Counted from the first letter of the stretch, positions 1 through 8,616 are shown. The stretch: DNA of 64,000 nucleotides from Paenibacillus_E oryzisoli_A (GCF_050467285.1 NZ_JBCMUN010000022.1:40868-104867); one strand, 5' to 3'. Made by a program: numbers and translations. The notes: a model not told the origin generated them from the sequence alone.

Positions 1-645
1 TTTCATCGCGCCAAGCTGCACACCTAGCGTTAGCAATGCCGTTGCCATAAACGCATTCGCGATATAGCTAATCGGCAGATGGATCGACTCCGGCACTGGC
101 ACATGGAAATAGCGAAGCAGCATCGCCAGCGGAATGATATAAATAACCGGCAGCGACAGAATCGTTCGCATCGTCGCCTTCCAGCTCGCCCTATGTGCAT
201 TCAGCGCATATATGCCGTATGTATTTGGGATTAACGTCTGCATAATCATAATAATAATTTGAATGGACAGCGTATACGCATTTCCGGCAAAAACCGTCTG
301 ATTCAGCGGCAGCGCATAATTGGCACTGTTGTAGAAAATGACGCTGTTGCGCATCGCAACCCGCATCCCGCGCTGGTGCTTCTGCACGCGAACGATGATT
401 TCAATGATCGCAAACAGCAGCGAAAAGAAAATGACAAAAAATAAGAGCACCTGCATCAGCACGGACAGGCTCATTTCGGATTCATACAGCTTCGTAAACA
501 CGATAGCCGGTGAAAACACATAAAAATTCAGCTTCGATAACGTGCGAATATCGATTTTAAATGCGCGATAGATCGTCGCCCCAATCGCAATCATAATGCT
601 GATCGGCACGATGTTATTAATCAGAATATAGATGAAGTAATTCAT
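1..645 (-). CDS. AEC (auxin efflux carrier) family permease, C-terminus cut by window edge
   Basis: The reverse strand reads open from an ATG at 643-645 to the window edge (215 codons). The protein is very hydrophobic: it starts MNYFIYILINN, then has helix-like stretches separated by short basic loops, including an N-A-Y-x-x-P-L-N-Q-type motif in the middle. This is the pattern of the AEC transporter family, which exports small organic acids or auxin-like compounds across the cytoplasmic membrane. Members are about 300 residues, so roughly the N-terminal two thirds is present. The start has only a weak ribosome binding site. It lies 42 bp downstream of the ohrR-like gene on the same strand, so the two are probably co-transcribed. 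The substrate cannot be read from the sequence. Confidence 0.75.
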   Translation of the reverse strand, partial: MNYFIYILINNIVPISIMIAIGATIYRAFKIDIRTLSKLNFYVFSPAIVFTKLYESEMSLSVLMQVLLFFVIFFSLLFAIIEIIVRVQKHQRGMRVAMRNSVIFYNSANYALPLNQTVFAGNAYTLSIQIIIMIMQTLIPNTYGIYALNAHRASWKATMRTILSLPVIYIIPLAMLLRYFHVPVPESIHLPISYIANAFMATALLTLGVQLGAMK

Positions 646-687
646 TCGCTGTTCGTCCCCGTTCCTCGCATACCCCTGTTGTCTCCG

Positions 688-1128
688 TTACATCGTGGCA
701 TTTACACTTGTAATGATACGCTGCAGCTGCTGATTAAAGCTCACAATTTCTTCTTGCGAGAGCCCGCTCGCCGCGAATAGCGTCTGCGGAATGCACATGG
801 CACGATCGTACAGCGCGCGCCCCGTCTCCGTAAGCAGGATATTCACAACCCGCTCGTCCTCCTGCGACCGCTTTCGCACCAACAACTGCTGCGCTTCCAT
901 GCGCTTCAGCATCGGCGTCAGCGTCCCGGAATCCAGGTCCAGCTTCTCGCTGAGCTCCTTGACGGTGCTTTCCTCCTGATCCCACAAGACCAGTAGTACG
1001 AGATATTGCGGGTACGTAATCCCCAGTTCTTCCAGAAGAGGACGATACATCCGCGTTATTGCTCTCGAGCTCGCATATAGACTGAAGCACAGCTGATTTT
1101 CCAATTTCAAAAATTCACTACTGCTCAT
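688..1128 (-). CDS. ohrR: OhrR-type MarR family organic-peroxide-sensing repressor
   Basis: A 146-residue winged-helix regulator. The segment ENQLCFSLYAS followed by ITYPQYLVLLVLW closely matches Bacillus OhrR, where the single N-terminal Cys is the peroxide sensor; here it is Cys14. The recognition helix and wing span about residues 50-95 (DSGTLTPMLKRME, then KRSQEDERVV). I chose the ATG at 1126-1128 because AAAGG lies 8 nt upstream; an ATG eight codons earlier has no ribosome binding site. OhrR represses genes for organic hydroperoxide detoxification and releases DNA when the Cys is oxidised. No ohrA/osmC-like gene is visible; the neighbour is an AEC permease. A CAATT-rich near-dyad upstream could be an autoregulatory operator. 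Confidence 0.88.
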   Translation of the reverse strand: MSSSEFLKLENQLCFSLYASSRAITRMYRPLLEELGITYPQYLVLLVLWDQEESTVKELSEKLDLDSGTLTPMLKRMEAQQLLVRKRSQEDERVVNILLTETGRALYDRAMCIPQTLFAASGLSQEEIVSFNQQLQRIITSVNATM

Positions 1129-1175
1129 CGTCAAATTCCTTTCATCTATCATTTTGCAAACAATCGATTCGCTTC

Positions 1176-1190
1176 CAATTTAAACAATTA
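1176..1190. promoter_or_regulatory. candidate OhrR/MarR operator upstream of ohrR
   Basis: The sequence CAATTTAAACAATTA lies about 50 bp upstream of the ohrR start. It resembles the AT-rich, TTGT/ACAA-flanked half-sites bound by OhrR and related MarR proteins, but the dyad is imperfect. Placement fits autoregulation. This is inference from position and composition only. Confidence 0.3.
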
Positions 1191-1211
1191 TCCTATGGAT
1201 GTCAACCTGCC

Positions 1212-1243
1212 AAAAAAGCGAAAAGAGCGCCGCTTAGGCGCCC
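1212..1243 (-). terminator. rho-independent terminator of the solute-binding protein gene
   Basis: On the reverse strand GGGCGCC and GGCGCTC pair around a TAAGC loop, followed by TTTTCGCTTTTTT. It sits 24 bp after the stop of the upstream lipoprotein gene and separates that operon from ohrR. Confidence 0.7.
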
Positions 1244-1266
1244 TTCCGCTCATTATCACTGCAACG

Positions 1267-2859
1267 CTACTTTATATTCGCGCTCTTCACATACTCTAAC
1301 CATTGCTTTTTGTACTCCGCCTGGATTTTATCAAGACCGGCCACTTTCGCCTTCTCCATGAAGGTTTTCAGACCGCCCTCCACGTCAGCGACAAGCCCTG
1401 CTTCCAGCGGATAGAGATACTGTTTCTCCACTTGCTCCAAAGCAGCCCGCTCAGCCTGATAACTGGTATAGTCTTCAGCAAAGCCGGTGAATTTGTCCGG
1501 AGTAGCGATTTTATCCAAGTCGGAGAAAATTTGCTTCACGCCGTCATACCCTTTATCGAACAGCATGAATTCCGGGTTGCGCCATGCCCAACCCTGCATG
1601 CCTTCGCGTGGGAAGCCATTCGTGTTGCTGTCGCCGATCATTTTATAATAGCCGTTATCAACTTCATAGTTTTTACCTAAAATGCCGTACTGTGTCAATT
1701 GGTTATACGTTTTGTCCGTCACCATCTTCTCATAAAAAGCCAACGCTCGCTCTGCGTTCTTACTGCTTTTCGGAATCGCAAAGCCGTTATGGATCGGATG
1801 CACAGGCTCGGCATGGCCTTTAATGGATGGTGCCGGGTAATACTCCAGCTTCCAATCCGGATGCGTGGAGGCGATTTTCAGCTTCTGGTCGTTGAAGCGC
1901 GTCGGATTGTCCCCGAGGTTCGCCGCAGCTTTACCGCTTGTAATCAGATCCGTCATCGCATCTTTGGTGTTCAGGACGTTTTTGGAAATGTAGCCGGCGT
2001 CCTGCCATTTCTTCAACGTTTTCAGCTCGGCCAAATGTTCGGGAGAGCCCCAGTACGCGGTCACTTCCGACGGATTCTTGTACGGAACTTGCATGCCGTA
2101 CGGCAGCGCGCCTACAGGGTCGATCGTCAAGTTTTTATACTGGTCGGAGAGACTGCCTTTCACATCGCTGTTCGCAGCGAGCGGAATCATGTCGGGCTCG
2201 TTCTTCTTGATGCCGGCCAAATATGCCTCGAAGTTCGCCAAGGAATCCGGCTTCGGCAGATTGTATTTCTGGCGCAGGTCCTCCCGCCAGATGAAACCCG
2301 TCGTCACATATTCCTTATAGGTGGCCGGGACGGTGTAGATTTTGCCGTCGATCTTCACGGCATCCCACATGTCCTTCGGCACGAAGCTGTTCAGCTTCGG
2401 CGCCGCTTTGGGCAGCAAGTCGTCGAGTGGCAGGAACGCACCCTTCTTCGCGTATGCCTGATACTGCGTCCAGTCAGCGGTGAAGATCAAGTCGACCGCT
2501 TGGCCGGAGGAGAGGAGCAGTTTATATTTTTGATCCCAGTCGGTCCAGGTGGTGAAGTTGAATTTGACGGTTGCATTCAAATCCTTGAGCGCGAGCTTGT
2601 TAATTTCATCCTCGATCACCGGCAAATCTTTTGGCGCCGGTCCCAGCATGTAAAACTGGAGCTCCACTTTCTTCGAGATGTCGAGGCCCGCAGGCGCAGC
2701 AGGTGTAGTCTGGGCGGTGGAAGCTTCAGGCGCTTTGCTCGCAGCGGCGCTCGGCGATGGGCTGTCCGTGGATGTTGTCGAGCTGCACCCGGCAAGCAGT
2801 GAGCCGACGAGCGCAACGGCGATGGATGCGCCGAACGTATTTTTTAAATGATGTTTCAT
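1267..2859 (-). CDS. extracellular solute-binding lipoprotein of a sugar ABC importer (LplA/YtcQ type)
   Basis: 530 residues. A lipoprotein signal peptide is clear: a Lys/His-rich start, a hydrophobic stretch and the lipobox LLAGC with Cys25 as lipid attachment site. A Ser/Pro/Ala-rich linker follows, then a family 1 solute-binding fold, with a C-terminal region like that of LplA/DUF3502 proteins. The ATG at 2857-2859 follows AGGGAGGA by 6 nt; an upstream in-frame ATG has no such site. It is the third gene of a leftward operon after two permeases (80 bp gap) and captures the substrate outside the membrane. No ATPase is encoded here, as is usual for this class, which shares an MsmX-like ATPase. 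The ligand is probably an oligosaccharide or sugar derivative. Confidence 0.9.
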   Translation of the reverse strand: MKHHLKNTFGASIAVALVGSLLAGCSSTTSTDSPSPSAAASKAPEASTAQTTPAAPAGLDISKKVELQFYMLGPAPKDLPVIEDEINKLALKDLNATVKFNFTTWTDWDQKYKLLLSSGQAVDLIFTADWTQYQAYAKKGAFLPLDDLLPKAAPKLNSFVPKDMWDAVKIDGKIYTVPATYKEYVTTGFIWREDLRQKYNLPKPDSLANFEAYLAGIKKNEPDMIPLAANSDVKGSLSDQYKNLTIDPVGALPYGMQVPYKNPSEVTAYWGSPEHLAELKTLKKWQDAGYISKNVLNTKDAMTDLITSGKAAANLGDNPTRFNDQKLKIASTHPDWKLEYYPAPSIKGHAEPVHPIHNGFAIPKSSKNAERALAFYEKMVTDKTYNQLTQYGILGKNYEVDNGYYKMIGDSNTNGFPREGMQGWAWRNPEFMLFDKGYDGVKQIFSDLDKIATPDKFTGFAEDYTSYQAERAALEQVEKQYLYPLEAGLVADVEGGLKTFMEKAKVAGLDKIQAEYKKQWLEYVKSANIK

Positions 2860-2938
2860 ACAAATCCTCCCTTTATTCATTATATATGGTATTCGAACAA
2901 ACCTCTATGTTAGCTGTCGGACTTCCTCCGATTCAGGT

Positions 2939-3829
2939 CTAACCTTTCACTGCGCCAATCGTTAACCCTTTAACAAAGAAACGCTGGACAAACGGATATA
3001 GAAACAGAATCGGCCCCGTCACAATGATGGCCATCGCCAATTTGGTCGACTCGGTCGGAATCTCCTGACTCATCGTCGCCCCTGTACTGACTCCAAGCTG
3101 CGAGATGGCCGCTGCCGTATTGATAATGTTGTACAAGAAATATTGCAGCTCGTATTTGTTCTGATCGTTGATGAAAAGCGACGTCGAGAACCAGCTGTTC
3201 CAATAATGAAGGGCGAGAAACAGCCCCACCGTCGCAATGCCCGGCAGCGCAAGCGGCAGCACGATCCGATAGTAAATCGTAAAATCGTTCGCCCCGTCGA
3301 TTTTCGCCGACTCTGACAACTCATCCGGGATGGAAGCAGAGATAAAACTGCGCATGAGCAGCACCAGAAACGGCGTCATCAGCCCAGGGAAAATGAGCGC
3401 CATGTACGAATCTGTGAATTTTAAATATTTCGTAATCAAAATATACCAAGGCACCAAACCGCCGCCGAACAGCGTCGTGAAGTAAATATAAAAGGAAGCC
3501 ACATTCCGATATTTAAAATCTTTCCGCTGCAGCACATACCCTGTCATCGTCATCATAAACAGCCCCAGCGCCGTCCCCGTGACGGTCACAAACGTCGTGA
3601 CGCCGTATGCTCGCAGCACCTTGTCGGGAAAATTCAGCACCGCTTTGTAAGCCGTGATGGAAAACACCTGCGGAATCAAATGATACCCGTGCTTGATAAT
3701 CGATTCATTCTCGGTCAAGGACCCCGATATGATCAGAATGAACGGGAACAAACAGAGCACGGAAAGCGCAATAATAATGAGATAAGCCAACATATGAAAA
3801 GCAATGACGTCAACGCCTCTGGCTCGCAC
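2939..3829 (-). CDS. carbohydrate ABC importer permease (LplC/YtcP type)
   Basis: 296 residues with about six membrane helices. The cytoplasmic EAA loop is visible in the second half (ELSESAKIDGAN, with the following IVLPLALPG), where the ATPase docks. This marks a MalG-like CUT1 permease. The start is GTG at 3827-3829, preceded by AGGAGG at good spacing. It lies 13 bp after the partner permease and 79 bp before the lipoprotein gene. It forms the translocation pore together with the upstream LplB-like subunit. Confidence 0.92.
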   Translation of the reverse strand: MRARGVDVIAFHMLAYLIIIALSVLCLFPFILIISGSLTENESIIKHGYHLIPQVFSITAYKAVLNFPDKVLRAYGVTTFVTVTGTALGLFMMTMTGYVLQRKDFKYRNVASFYIYFTTLFGGGLVPWYILITKYLKFTDSYMALIFPGLMTPFLVLLMRSFISASIPDELSESAKIDGANDFTIYYRIVLPLALPGIATVGLFLALHYWNSWFSTSLFINDQNKYELQYFLYNIINTAAAISQLGVSTGATMSQEIPTESTKLAMAIIVTGPILFLYPFVQRFFVKGLTIGAVKG

Positions 3830-3842
3830 CCAGATTCACCTC

Positions 3843-4766
3843 CTAGAATAATGCGTAATCTTCGTTTGATTTGCGAATCAAATAGTTCACGGTCATAATC
3901 AGCACGAAGCCGAAAATGGATTGAAACAACCCAGCCGCCGTCGCCATGCCAATGTCGAACGTCACTTTGAGCGAGCGGAATACGTACGTATCGAGGATGT
4001 CCGTCGTGTTGTATAGAATGCCGTTATTCCCAATAAGCTGATAGAAGAGATCGAATTGTCCCTTCATAATGCTGCCCAGCGCAAACAAGAGCAGGATGAC
4101 AAAGGTCGGCTTCAGCATCGGCACCGTAATGTACCAGATCCGCTGAAAAATATTGGCGCCGTCGATCTTCGCCGCTTCATAATACTCGTCGCTGATACCG
4201 GTGATCGTCGCGAGATAGATGACCATCGTATAGCCGAGATTTTTCCATACATAGAAAATGACGAGAAGAAAAATCCAGGCCGTCGGCGTATTGTAAATAT
4301 CGATCGGGTTTTTATCCAAGGATTTCAGCGTCGTGTTCACAAAGCCGGTATCATAGTTGAACATGTTGTAAGCGATTGCATTAAGCAGAACAAAGGAAAT
4401 GAAATACGGCAGAAACATGAGGGATTGCGTAATCTTTTTGAATAGCTTACCGTGCATTTCACTGAGCAGAATCGCCACGAAGATCGCTGCCGCATTCAGA
4501 CAGACGATAAAAGCCAGATTGTAAGCCACGGTATTGCGAGTCAGTGTCCATAACGTGCCGGACTTCCATAAGAACTGAAAGTTTTGCAGTCCGACGAAAG
4601 GACTTCCGAATAATCCGCCGTCAAAATCGAAACGGGTGAAGGCAAAGTAAATGCCGATCATTGGCACGTACGAATTAATAAAGAAGAATAGCAAGGTCGG
4701 CGCTAACATCAGAAACATGATTTTGTTTTTGTTCAGTTCATACCAGAAGCCCTTTTTACGAAGCAT
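3843..4766 (-). CDS. carbohydrate ABC importer permease (LplB/YteP type)
   Basis: 307 residues, MalF-like CUT1 permease without the large periplasmic insertion. The EAA loop reads EYYEAAKIDGAN. The protein begins MLRKKGFWYELNKNK, the basic N-terminus usual for LplB-type subunits. I chose the ATG at 4764-4766 because GGAGGGGG lies about 6 nt upstream; the longer frame from 4820 has no ribosome binding site. This is the first gene of the importer operon and is transcribed divergently from the membrane-bound AraC regulator at 5044, which probably controls it. Confidence 0.92.
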   Translation of the reverse strand: MLRKKGFWYELNKNKIMFLMLAPTLLFFFINSYVPMIGIYFAFTRFDFDGGLFGSPFVGLQNFQFLWKSGTLWTLTRNTVAYNLAFIVCLNAAAIFVAILLSEMHGKLFKKITQSLMFLPYFISFVLLNAIAYNMFNYDTGFVNTTLKSLDKNPIDIYNTPTAWIFLLVIFYVWKNLGYTMVIYLATITGISDEYYEAAKIDGANIFQRIWYITVPMLKPTFVILLLFALGSIMKGQFDLFYQLIGNNGILYNTTDILDTYVFRSLKVTFDIGMATAAGLFQSIFGFVLIMTVNYLIRKSNEDYALF

Positions 4767-4985
4767 TGTCTTCCCCCTCCTGCTTGCCCTGTCATCAGAT
4801 TGTGTGTGAGCGATCGTCATATCCGCATTATAAGCGGCGATTCATCGTTTCCGATACTGAAAATCCGTTCAAAAAACTGAAAGAATCCCATCAACTCTTG
4901 CCATCTGCGGTATGAACAATTCCTACTTTCATGGACTTTCCCGACTTTTCACACGGTTTCCTATTCCTGAGAGCCGCTCCATCCA

Positions 4986-5014
4986 TTGCAAGCGTTTTCG
5001 AGATACGCTATACT
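4986..5014 (+). promoter_or_regulatory. sigma-A promoter overlapped by a cre (CcpA) box
   Basis: A -35 box TTGCAA (4986-4991) and a -10 box TATACT (5009-5014) are 17 bp apart. The same bases TTGCAAGCGTTTTCG (4986-5000) match the CcpA cre consensus at every fixed position except the last. Expression of the regulator and the isoprenoid enzyme downstream is therefore probably under carbon catabolite repression. Confidence 0.65.
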
Positions 5015-5043
5015 TTTCCTACACATGGAGGAGGGGTGCCTGG

Positions 5044-7359
5044 ATGCTTCGTAAGAAGGAGAGCAAAGTGATGTACCGCAACATTCTTCTAACTACGATC
5101 ATGACCATCGTGATTACGCTGCTCGTATCCTCTACGATTCTTTACGTTAACTTTGACAATATTGCGCTCAAGCAAGTGTATGCATCGGACTCCGACAGTC
5201 TCCAGCAGACCAGCACGCGCATTCAATCGATCACCGGCACCGCCGCCTCGCTTTCATTCCAGATCTACCGCGATTTCGTCATCAGCAAGCTGCTGTTCTA
5301 CGATAAGCCCGACATCTTCGATATTCAGGGCAGCATGGCCCAGTTGAATAATTACCGCCTTGCTATGCCGTTCATTGACTCGATTTATGTTTACAACGGC
5401 GCTTCGAAGTTGTTTTATGTGAGCTCGAACAATTTTCAGAGCGGCATTCAAACGCGTGAGCAGCTTGGCGATCCCGGGATGGTCGAGATTTTGGATCATT
5501 TTCAAGCCTATACGCCTTTCATTCCGATTCCCAGAACGTTTAACACAGCCGCAGATCAACCTTCACTGCCCCCACAACCTGTCGGCATTTACTCGTATCT
5601 CTGCTACGATGCCATTAACCTAGAAAACTCCTTGAATTCGGCCATTATCGTCAACATTTCCGAATCTTTCTTCAATAAAACCTTGCAAAATCAGCCGAAC
5701 AGCCGCTCCAGCAATGAATTTATTATTAATAAAGAAGGGACACTGCTTTCTACGAACGGCAGTGATGCGATTGCTACCCGCTATGCGGAGAAAAGCTACA
5801 TTCAGCGCATTCTGGCCAACGCCGGATCGCCTGGCTATCTGGTCGCCGACGTCGATAGCGTCAAGTCGCTCATCTCCTACACCGCACCGGATCCGCTCGG
5901 CTGGCGATACATCCGTGTCACACCGTACGCGGTGATTACCGAGAAAATTACGAGCATGCGTACCAAAACAATTTACATCTCGCTCAGCATTTTGCTGGCC
6001 GGGCTTCTCATGTCGCTGTTCACCTCCAAACGGCTGTACGATCCGATCGATAAAGTCATTCGCAGTTTGAAGCTGCTGGAGAATGAGCGCAGAGATAATC
6101 AACAAATTTTACGGCAAAATTTCCTGAGAAATATGTTGACCGGCCGGGACGTGTACCACCCTGCTGCCTTGCAAAAGAAGCTCAGCTACTTCGGCTCCAG
6201 TATCGATATTGCCAACCCGGCCATACTGCTTATGGTAAAAATTGACCGCTTTGAGGAAACGCGCGCAGCGTACAACGATCAAATCACCCTGATGCGCTAC
6301 GCGATGATGAATATCGGGTGGGAAGTATTCAGCCCAAGCTTCCATACGGAGGCCATCGATATGGAGGAAGATCATATTCTGCTGCTTCTCTCTGCGAAAG
6401 AACAGGAGCTGTGTCTCGAGAATATTGCTTTCACTTCACTTTTGGAACAGCTTCGCACCTCGATTGCCGATTACATTAAGCTTTCTGTGTCCTTGACGAT
6501 CAGTCCGTTACAGCAGGATGCGCAAGATTGTTTCGACCTGTACCATCAACTGCTGGAAGCATCCTACCACCGCTTGTTCCGAGGGCATGGCTGCATGATC
6601 CATTCCGATGAGATTCTGGCCTATCAAGACAAGGAGTATCAATTCCCGACGCAAAAAGAAAAACAGCTCGTCGAGCGTCTGATGACCGGAGACAGCGCAG
6701 GAGCAGAGGCGGTCTACAGCGAAATCATACAGGAAACAGCTGTGTATCCTTACTCTGTCGTACATCTGGCGATTTCGCATTTGACACTGACCGTCAACAA
6801 CGTACTAACGACAATGAATCGCAACAATGCCGTGTCCATGCCGCTTTATCTGAACACGTCCATTGCTTCACTGTCCCGCATCGAAACGATTGCCGAGGTC
6901 GACAATCAGTTCTTTCAAGTGTTCCGGCAATTGGAACAGAAGCTCGACGAGAAGAAGAATTCGAAGCATCTCGAGCTGATTAAAAAAATGAATGACATCA
7001 TCGAACGCGATTATGCGAACCCGAATTTGTCGCTTCAATCCATCGCCGACGAGCTGTCCATGTCACCGGTTTACATTTCCCGCTTGTACAAACAGAACAC
7101 CTTGGTCCCGCTCACCGATTACATTCAAGATGTCAGGCTGAGCAAATCCAAGGAACTGCTCCTGCAGACCAACTTATCTGTCGCCGACATCGCCGAGAAA
7201 ACCGGTTTTACGAGCGACTCCTACTTCTATCGTCTGTTTAAGAAATATCACAGCATTACGCCGAACGATTTCCGAAAAAAATTCACGCCTCAAAGTGCGC
7301 TTTTAACGAACTTAATGGACGGGGGCATCGCCCTGCAGAAAGGGATGGAGAAACAATGA
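5044..7359 (+). CDS. membrane-bound AraC family regulator (YtdP type)
   Basis: 771 residues. A first membrane helix at about residues 11-33 and a second at about 310-327 bracket an extracellular sensor domain of about 275 residues. A linker of about 300 residues follows, then a C-terminal AraC DNA-binding domain at about 652-749 with both helix-turn-helices (LQSIADELSMSPVYISRLYK and VADIAEKTGF). The ATG at 5044 has GGAGGAGGGG in front; the longer open frame from 4912 lacks a site. Such proteins sense an extracellular ligand and activate a neighbouring Lpl/Ytc-type importer, here the divergent one at 1267-4766. Its stop overlaps the start of the isoprenoid-synthase gene (ATGA), so the two are translationally coupled, which is an unusual partnership. 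Confidence 0.9.
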   Translation: MLRKKESKVMYRNILLTTIMTIVITLLVSSTILYVNFDNIALKQVYASDSDSLQQTSTRIQSITGTAASLSFQIYRDFVISKLLFYDKPDIFDIQGSMAQLNNYRLAMPFIDSIYVYNGASKLFYVSSNNFQSGIQTREQLGDPGMVEILDHFQAYTPFIPIPRTFNTAADQPSLPPQPVGIYSYLCYDAINLENSLNSAIIVNISESFFNKTLQNQPNSRSSNEFIINKEGTLLSTNGSDAIATRYAEKSYIQRILANAGSPGYLVADVDSVKSLISYTAPDPLGWRYIRVTPYAVITEKITSMRTKTIYISLSILLAGLLMSLFTSKRLYDPIDKVIRSLKLLENERRDNQQILRQNFLRNMLTGRDVYHPAALQKKLSYFGSSIDIANPAILLMVKIDRFEETRAAYNDQITLMRYAMMNIGWEVFSPSFHTEAIDMEEDHILLLLSAKEQELCLENIAFTSLLEQLRTSIADYIKLSVSLTISPLQQDAQDCFDLYHQLLEASYHRLFRGHGCMIHSDEILAYQDKEYQFPTQKEKQLVERLMTGDSAGAEAVYSEIIQETAVYPYSVVHLAISHLTLTVNNVLTTMNRNNAVSMPLYLNTSIASLSRIETIAEVDNQFFQVFRQLEQKLDEKKNSKHLELIKKMNDIIERDYANPNLSLQSIADELSMSPVYISRLYKQNTLVPLTDYIQDVRLSKSKELLLQTNLSVADIAEKTGFTSDSYFYRLFKKYHSITPNDFRKKFTPQSALLTNLMDGGIALQKGMEKQ

Positions 7360-8291
7360 AGACATGGTTAACGAAGCATGAGATGAGCTTGGGGCGGGTA
7401 TTCGAGGCAGTCACGGAGAGGGTGCGTCAGTACCCTGCTCCGCTTGATCAGCTAGGGCTGTCGTATGCAGCCAAATTCGACGTAGGTCAAGAAGGCAGCT
7501 CTAAGAACTATGTCTGCTACTTACTGCCTTATTGGATGGAAGATGTAGGCGAATTATCGTCCGAAACGCAAGATAAACTCGCGATCGCAAATATTTTTAT
7601 CATGTTGTACTACTTCATTCAAGACGACATTATGGATTCTTCCAAAGGGGAGCATCGCGAGAAGCTGCCATTGGCTAATCTGTTTCAAATGGACTATATG
7701 GCGATTTATCGTGAACTTTTCCCGGCTTTTTCTCCATTCTGGAGCTACTATGAGACTTATGTATGCGAGTGGGCGGACAGCGTGACGAACGAAGGCAGCC
7801 GAGACGATTTCTTTGATGACAAGCTGCGCATCGCGCGCAAAGCAAGTCCCGTGAAGAACGCCAGCACAGGCGCTTTGCTGCTGACTGGACAAGCCCATCT
7901 GATCCCTGAGGTAACTGCTGCTGTAGAGTTATCGCTAGTTACACTGCAGATGTTGGATGATTACGCAGATTGGGAGGAGGATTTGGAAGAGGGAAGCTAT
8001 AATTGTTTGCTGGCTTCGATTCGTAGGAAGCTGAACTTTTCGCGGATAGATACGCTGACCGTGGAGGCTGTGAAACATGAGCTTTATGTACTAGATCACG
8101 CCGATGTTTATTCAGAAATCGCTGCAGCCCATCACGAAAATCTGCATCATATGTCGATTCATATGGATCAACTCTATGAATTTCATGAATCTCTTGTACG
8201 AAACTTGCAAAATATTTCTCAGGAAATAAAAGAACAAAGAAAACAATTACTTTTAGGCGGTTTTTTCCATTTTATGTCGAAATCTGTATAG
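7356..8291 (+). CDS. class I isoprenoid-synthase-fold enzyme, ComQ-like prenyltransferase candidate
   Basis: 311 residues. Two Asp-rich motifs are present: DDIMD at residues 90-94 (context YYFIQDDIMD) and DDYAD at 201-205 (context LQMLDDYADWEED). These are the paired Mg-diphosphate binding motifs of the trans-prenyl synthase/class I terpene synthase fold. The GGKRxRP-like isopentenyl-diphosphate motif of chain-elongating polyprenyl synthases is not visible, so it more likely transfers or cyclises a preformed prenyl diphosphate. Length and motifs resemble ComQ, which prenylates the ComX pheromone on Trp. The start overlaps the regulator stop (ATGA). Eighty-five bp downstream is a small NHLP-like peptide gene ending in Trp, its natural substrate candidate. 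A terpene synthase role is the alternative. Confidence 0.72.
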   Translation: MKTWLTKHEMSLGRVFEAVTERVRQYPAPLDQLGLSYAAKFDVGQEGSSKNYVCYLLPYWMEDVGELSSETQDKLAIANIFIMLYYFIQDDIMDSSKGEHREKLPLANLFQMDYMAIYRELFPAFSPFWSYYETYVCEWADSVTNEGSRDDFFDDKLRIARKASPVKNASTGALLLTGQAHLIPEVTAAVELSLVTLQMLDDYADWEEDLEEGSYNCLLASIRRKLNFSRIDTLTVEAVKHELYVLDHADVYSEIAAAHHENLHHMSIHMDQLYEFHESLVRNLQNISQEIKEQRKQLLLGGFFHFMSKSV

Positions 8292-8318
8292 AATTTTCTG
8301 TAATTTTTTCGGGAATCA

Positions 8319-8338
8319 TGCTACAATTCTCTTTGTAG
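8319..8338 (+). promoter_or_regulatory. extended -10 promoter and small dyad before the peptide gene
   Basis: TGCTACAAT (8319-8327) is an extended -10 element with a five-of-six -10 box. It coincides with a short dyad, CTACAA (8321-8326) and TTGTAG (8333-8338). No good -35 is seen, as is allowed for extended -10 promoters. The peptide gene therefore probably has its own start site, giving more precursor than enzyme. Confidence 0.5.
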
Positions 8339-8376
8339 GGAATTTTACCCAATAACTATAGTAGGAGTGATTGCCG

Positions 8377-8616
8377 ATGTCATCAAACGAAGCACTGAAA
8401 GCGCAAATTATCCAAAAGGCCTGGGAAGATGAAGCCTTCAAACAGCAACTGCTGTCGAATCCTAAGGCGGCACTGAAGCAAGCGTTCAACATCACAATTC
8501 CGGATGACATCAAAGTGAACGCAGTTGAAGAAACGTCGACAGAGTTCGTGTTGGTTATTCCTACAAATCCTGCTAAAGTATTGGTTATGGCAAATGGTGC
8601 AGAATCTATGTGGTAG
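8377..8616 (+). CDS. small NHLP-leader-like peptide precursor with C-terminal Trp
   Basis: 79 residues. The body AQIIQKAWEDEAFKQQLLSN, then PKAAL, then IPDDIKVNAVEET and an FVLVIPTNP strand, follows the nitrile-hydratase-like leader peptide (NHLP) pattern of RiPP precursors. After it comes only a short tail, KVLVMANGAESMW, ending in Trp79. There is no Gly-Gly cleavage site and no cysteine. The ATG at 8377 has AGGAG 9 nt upstream; a TTG two codons earlier is possible but less well placed. No YcaO, radical SAM, lanthionine synthetase or peptidase-containing exporter is nearby. The only candidate modifying enzyme is the isoprenoid-fold protein just upstream, so a prenylated peptide signal similar to ComX is the leading idea. 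A free-standing NHase-alpha-like protein is the alternative. Confidence 0.75.
   Translation: MSSNEALKAQIIQKAWEDEAFKQQLLSNPKAALKQAFNITIPDDIKVNAVEETSTEFVLVIPTNPAKVLVMANGAESMW

Noticed and set aside
259..523. Two short forward frames of 61 codons
   Set aside because: Both overlap the AEC permease gene on the other strand and show no features of real genes.
1699..2802. A 367-codon forward reading frame
   Set aside because: Antisense to the lipoprotein gene at 1267-2859, with no ribosome binding site or family resemblance.
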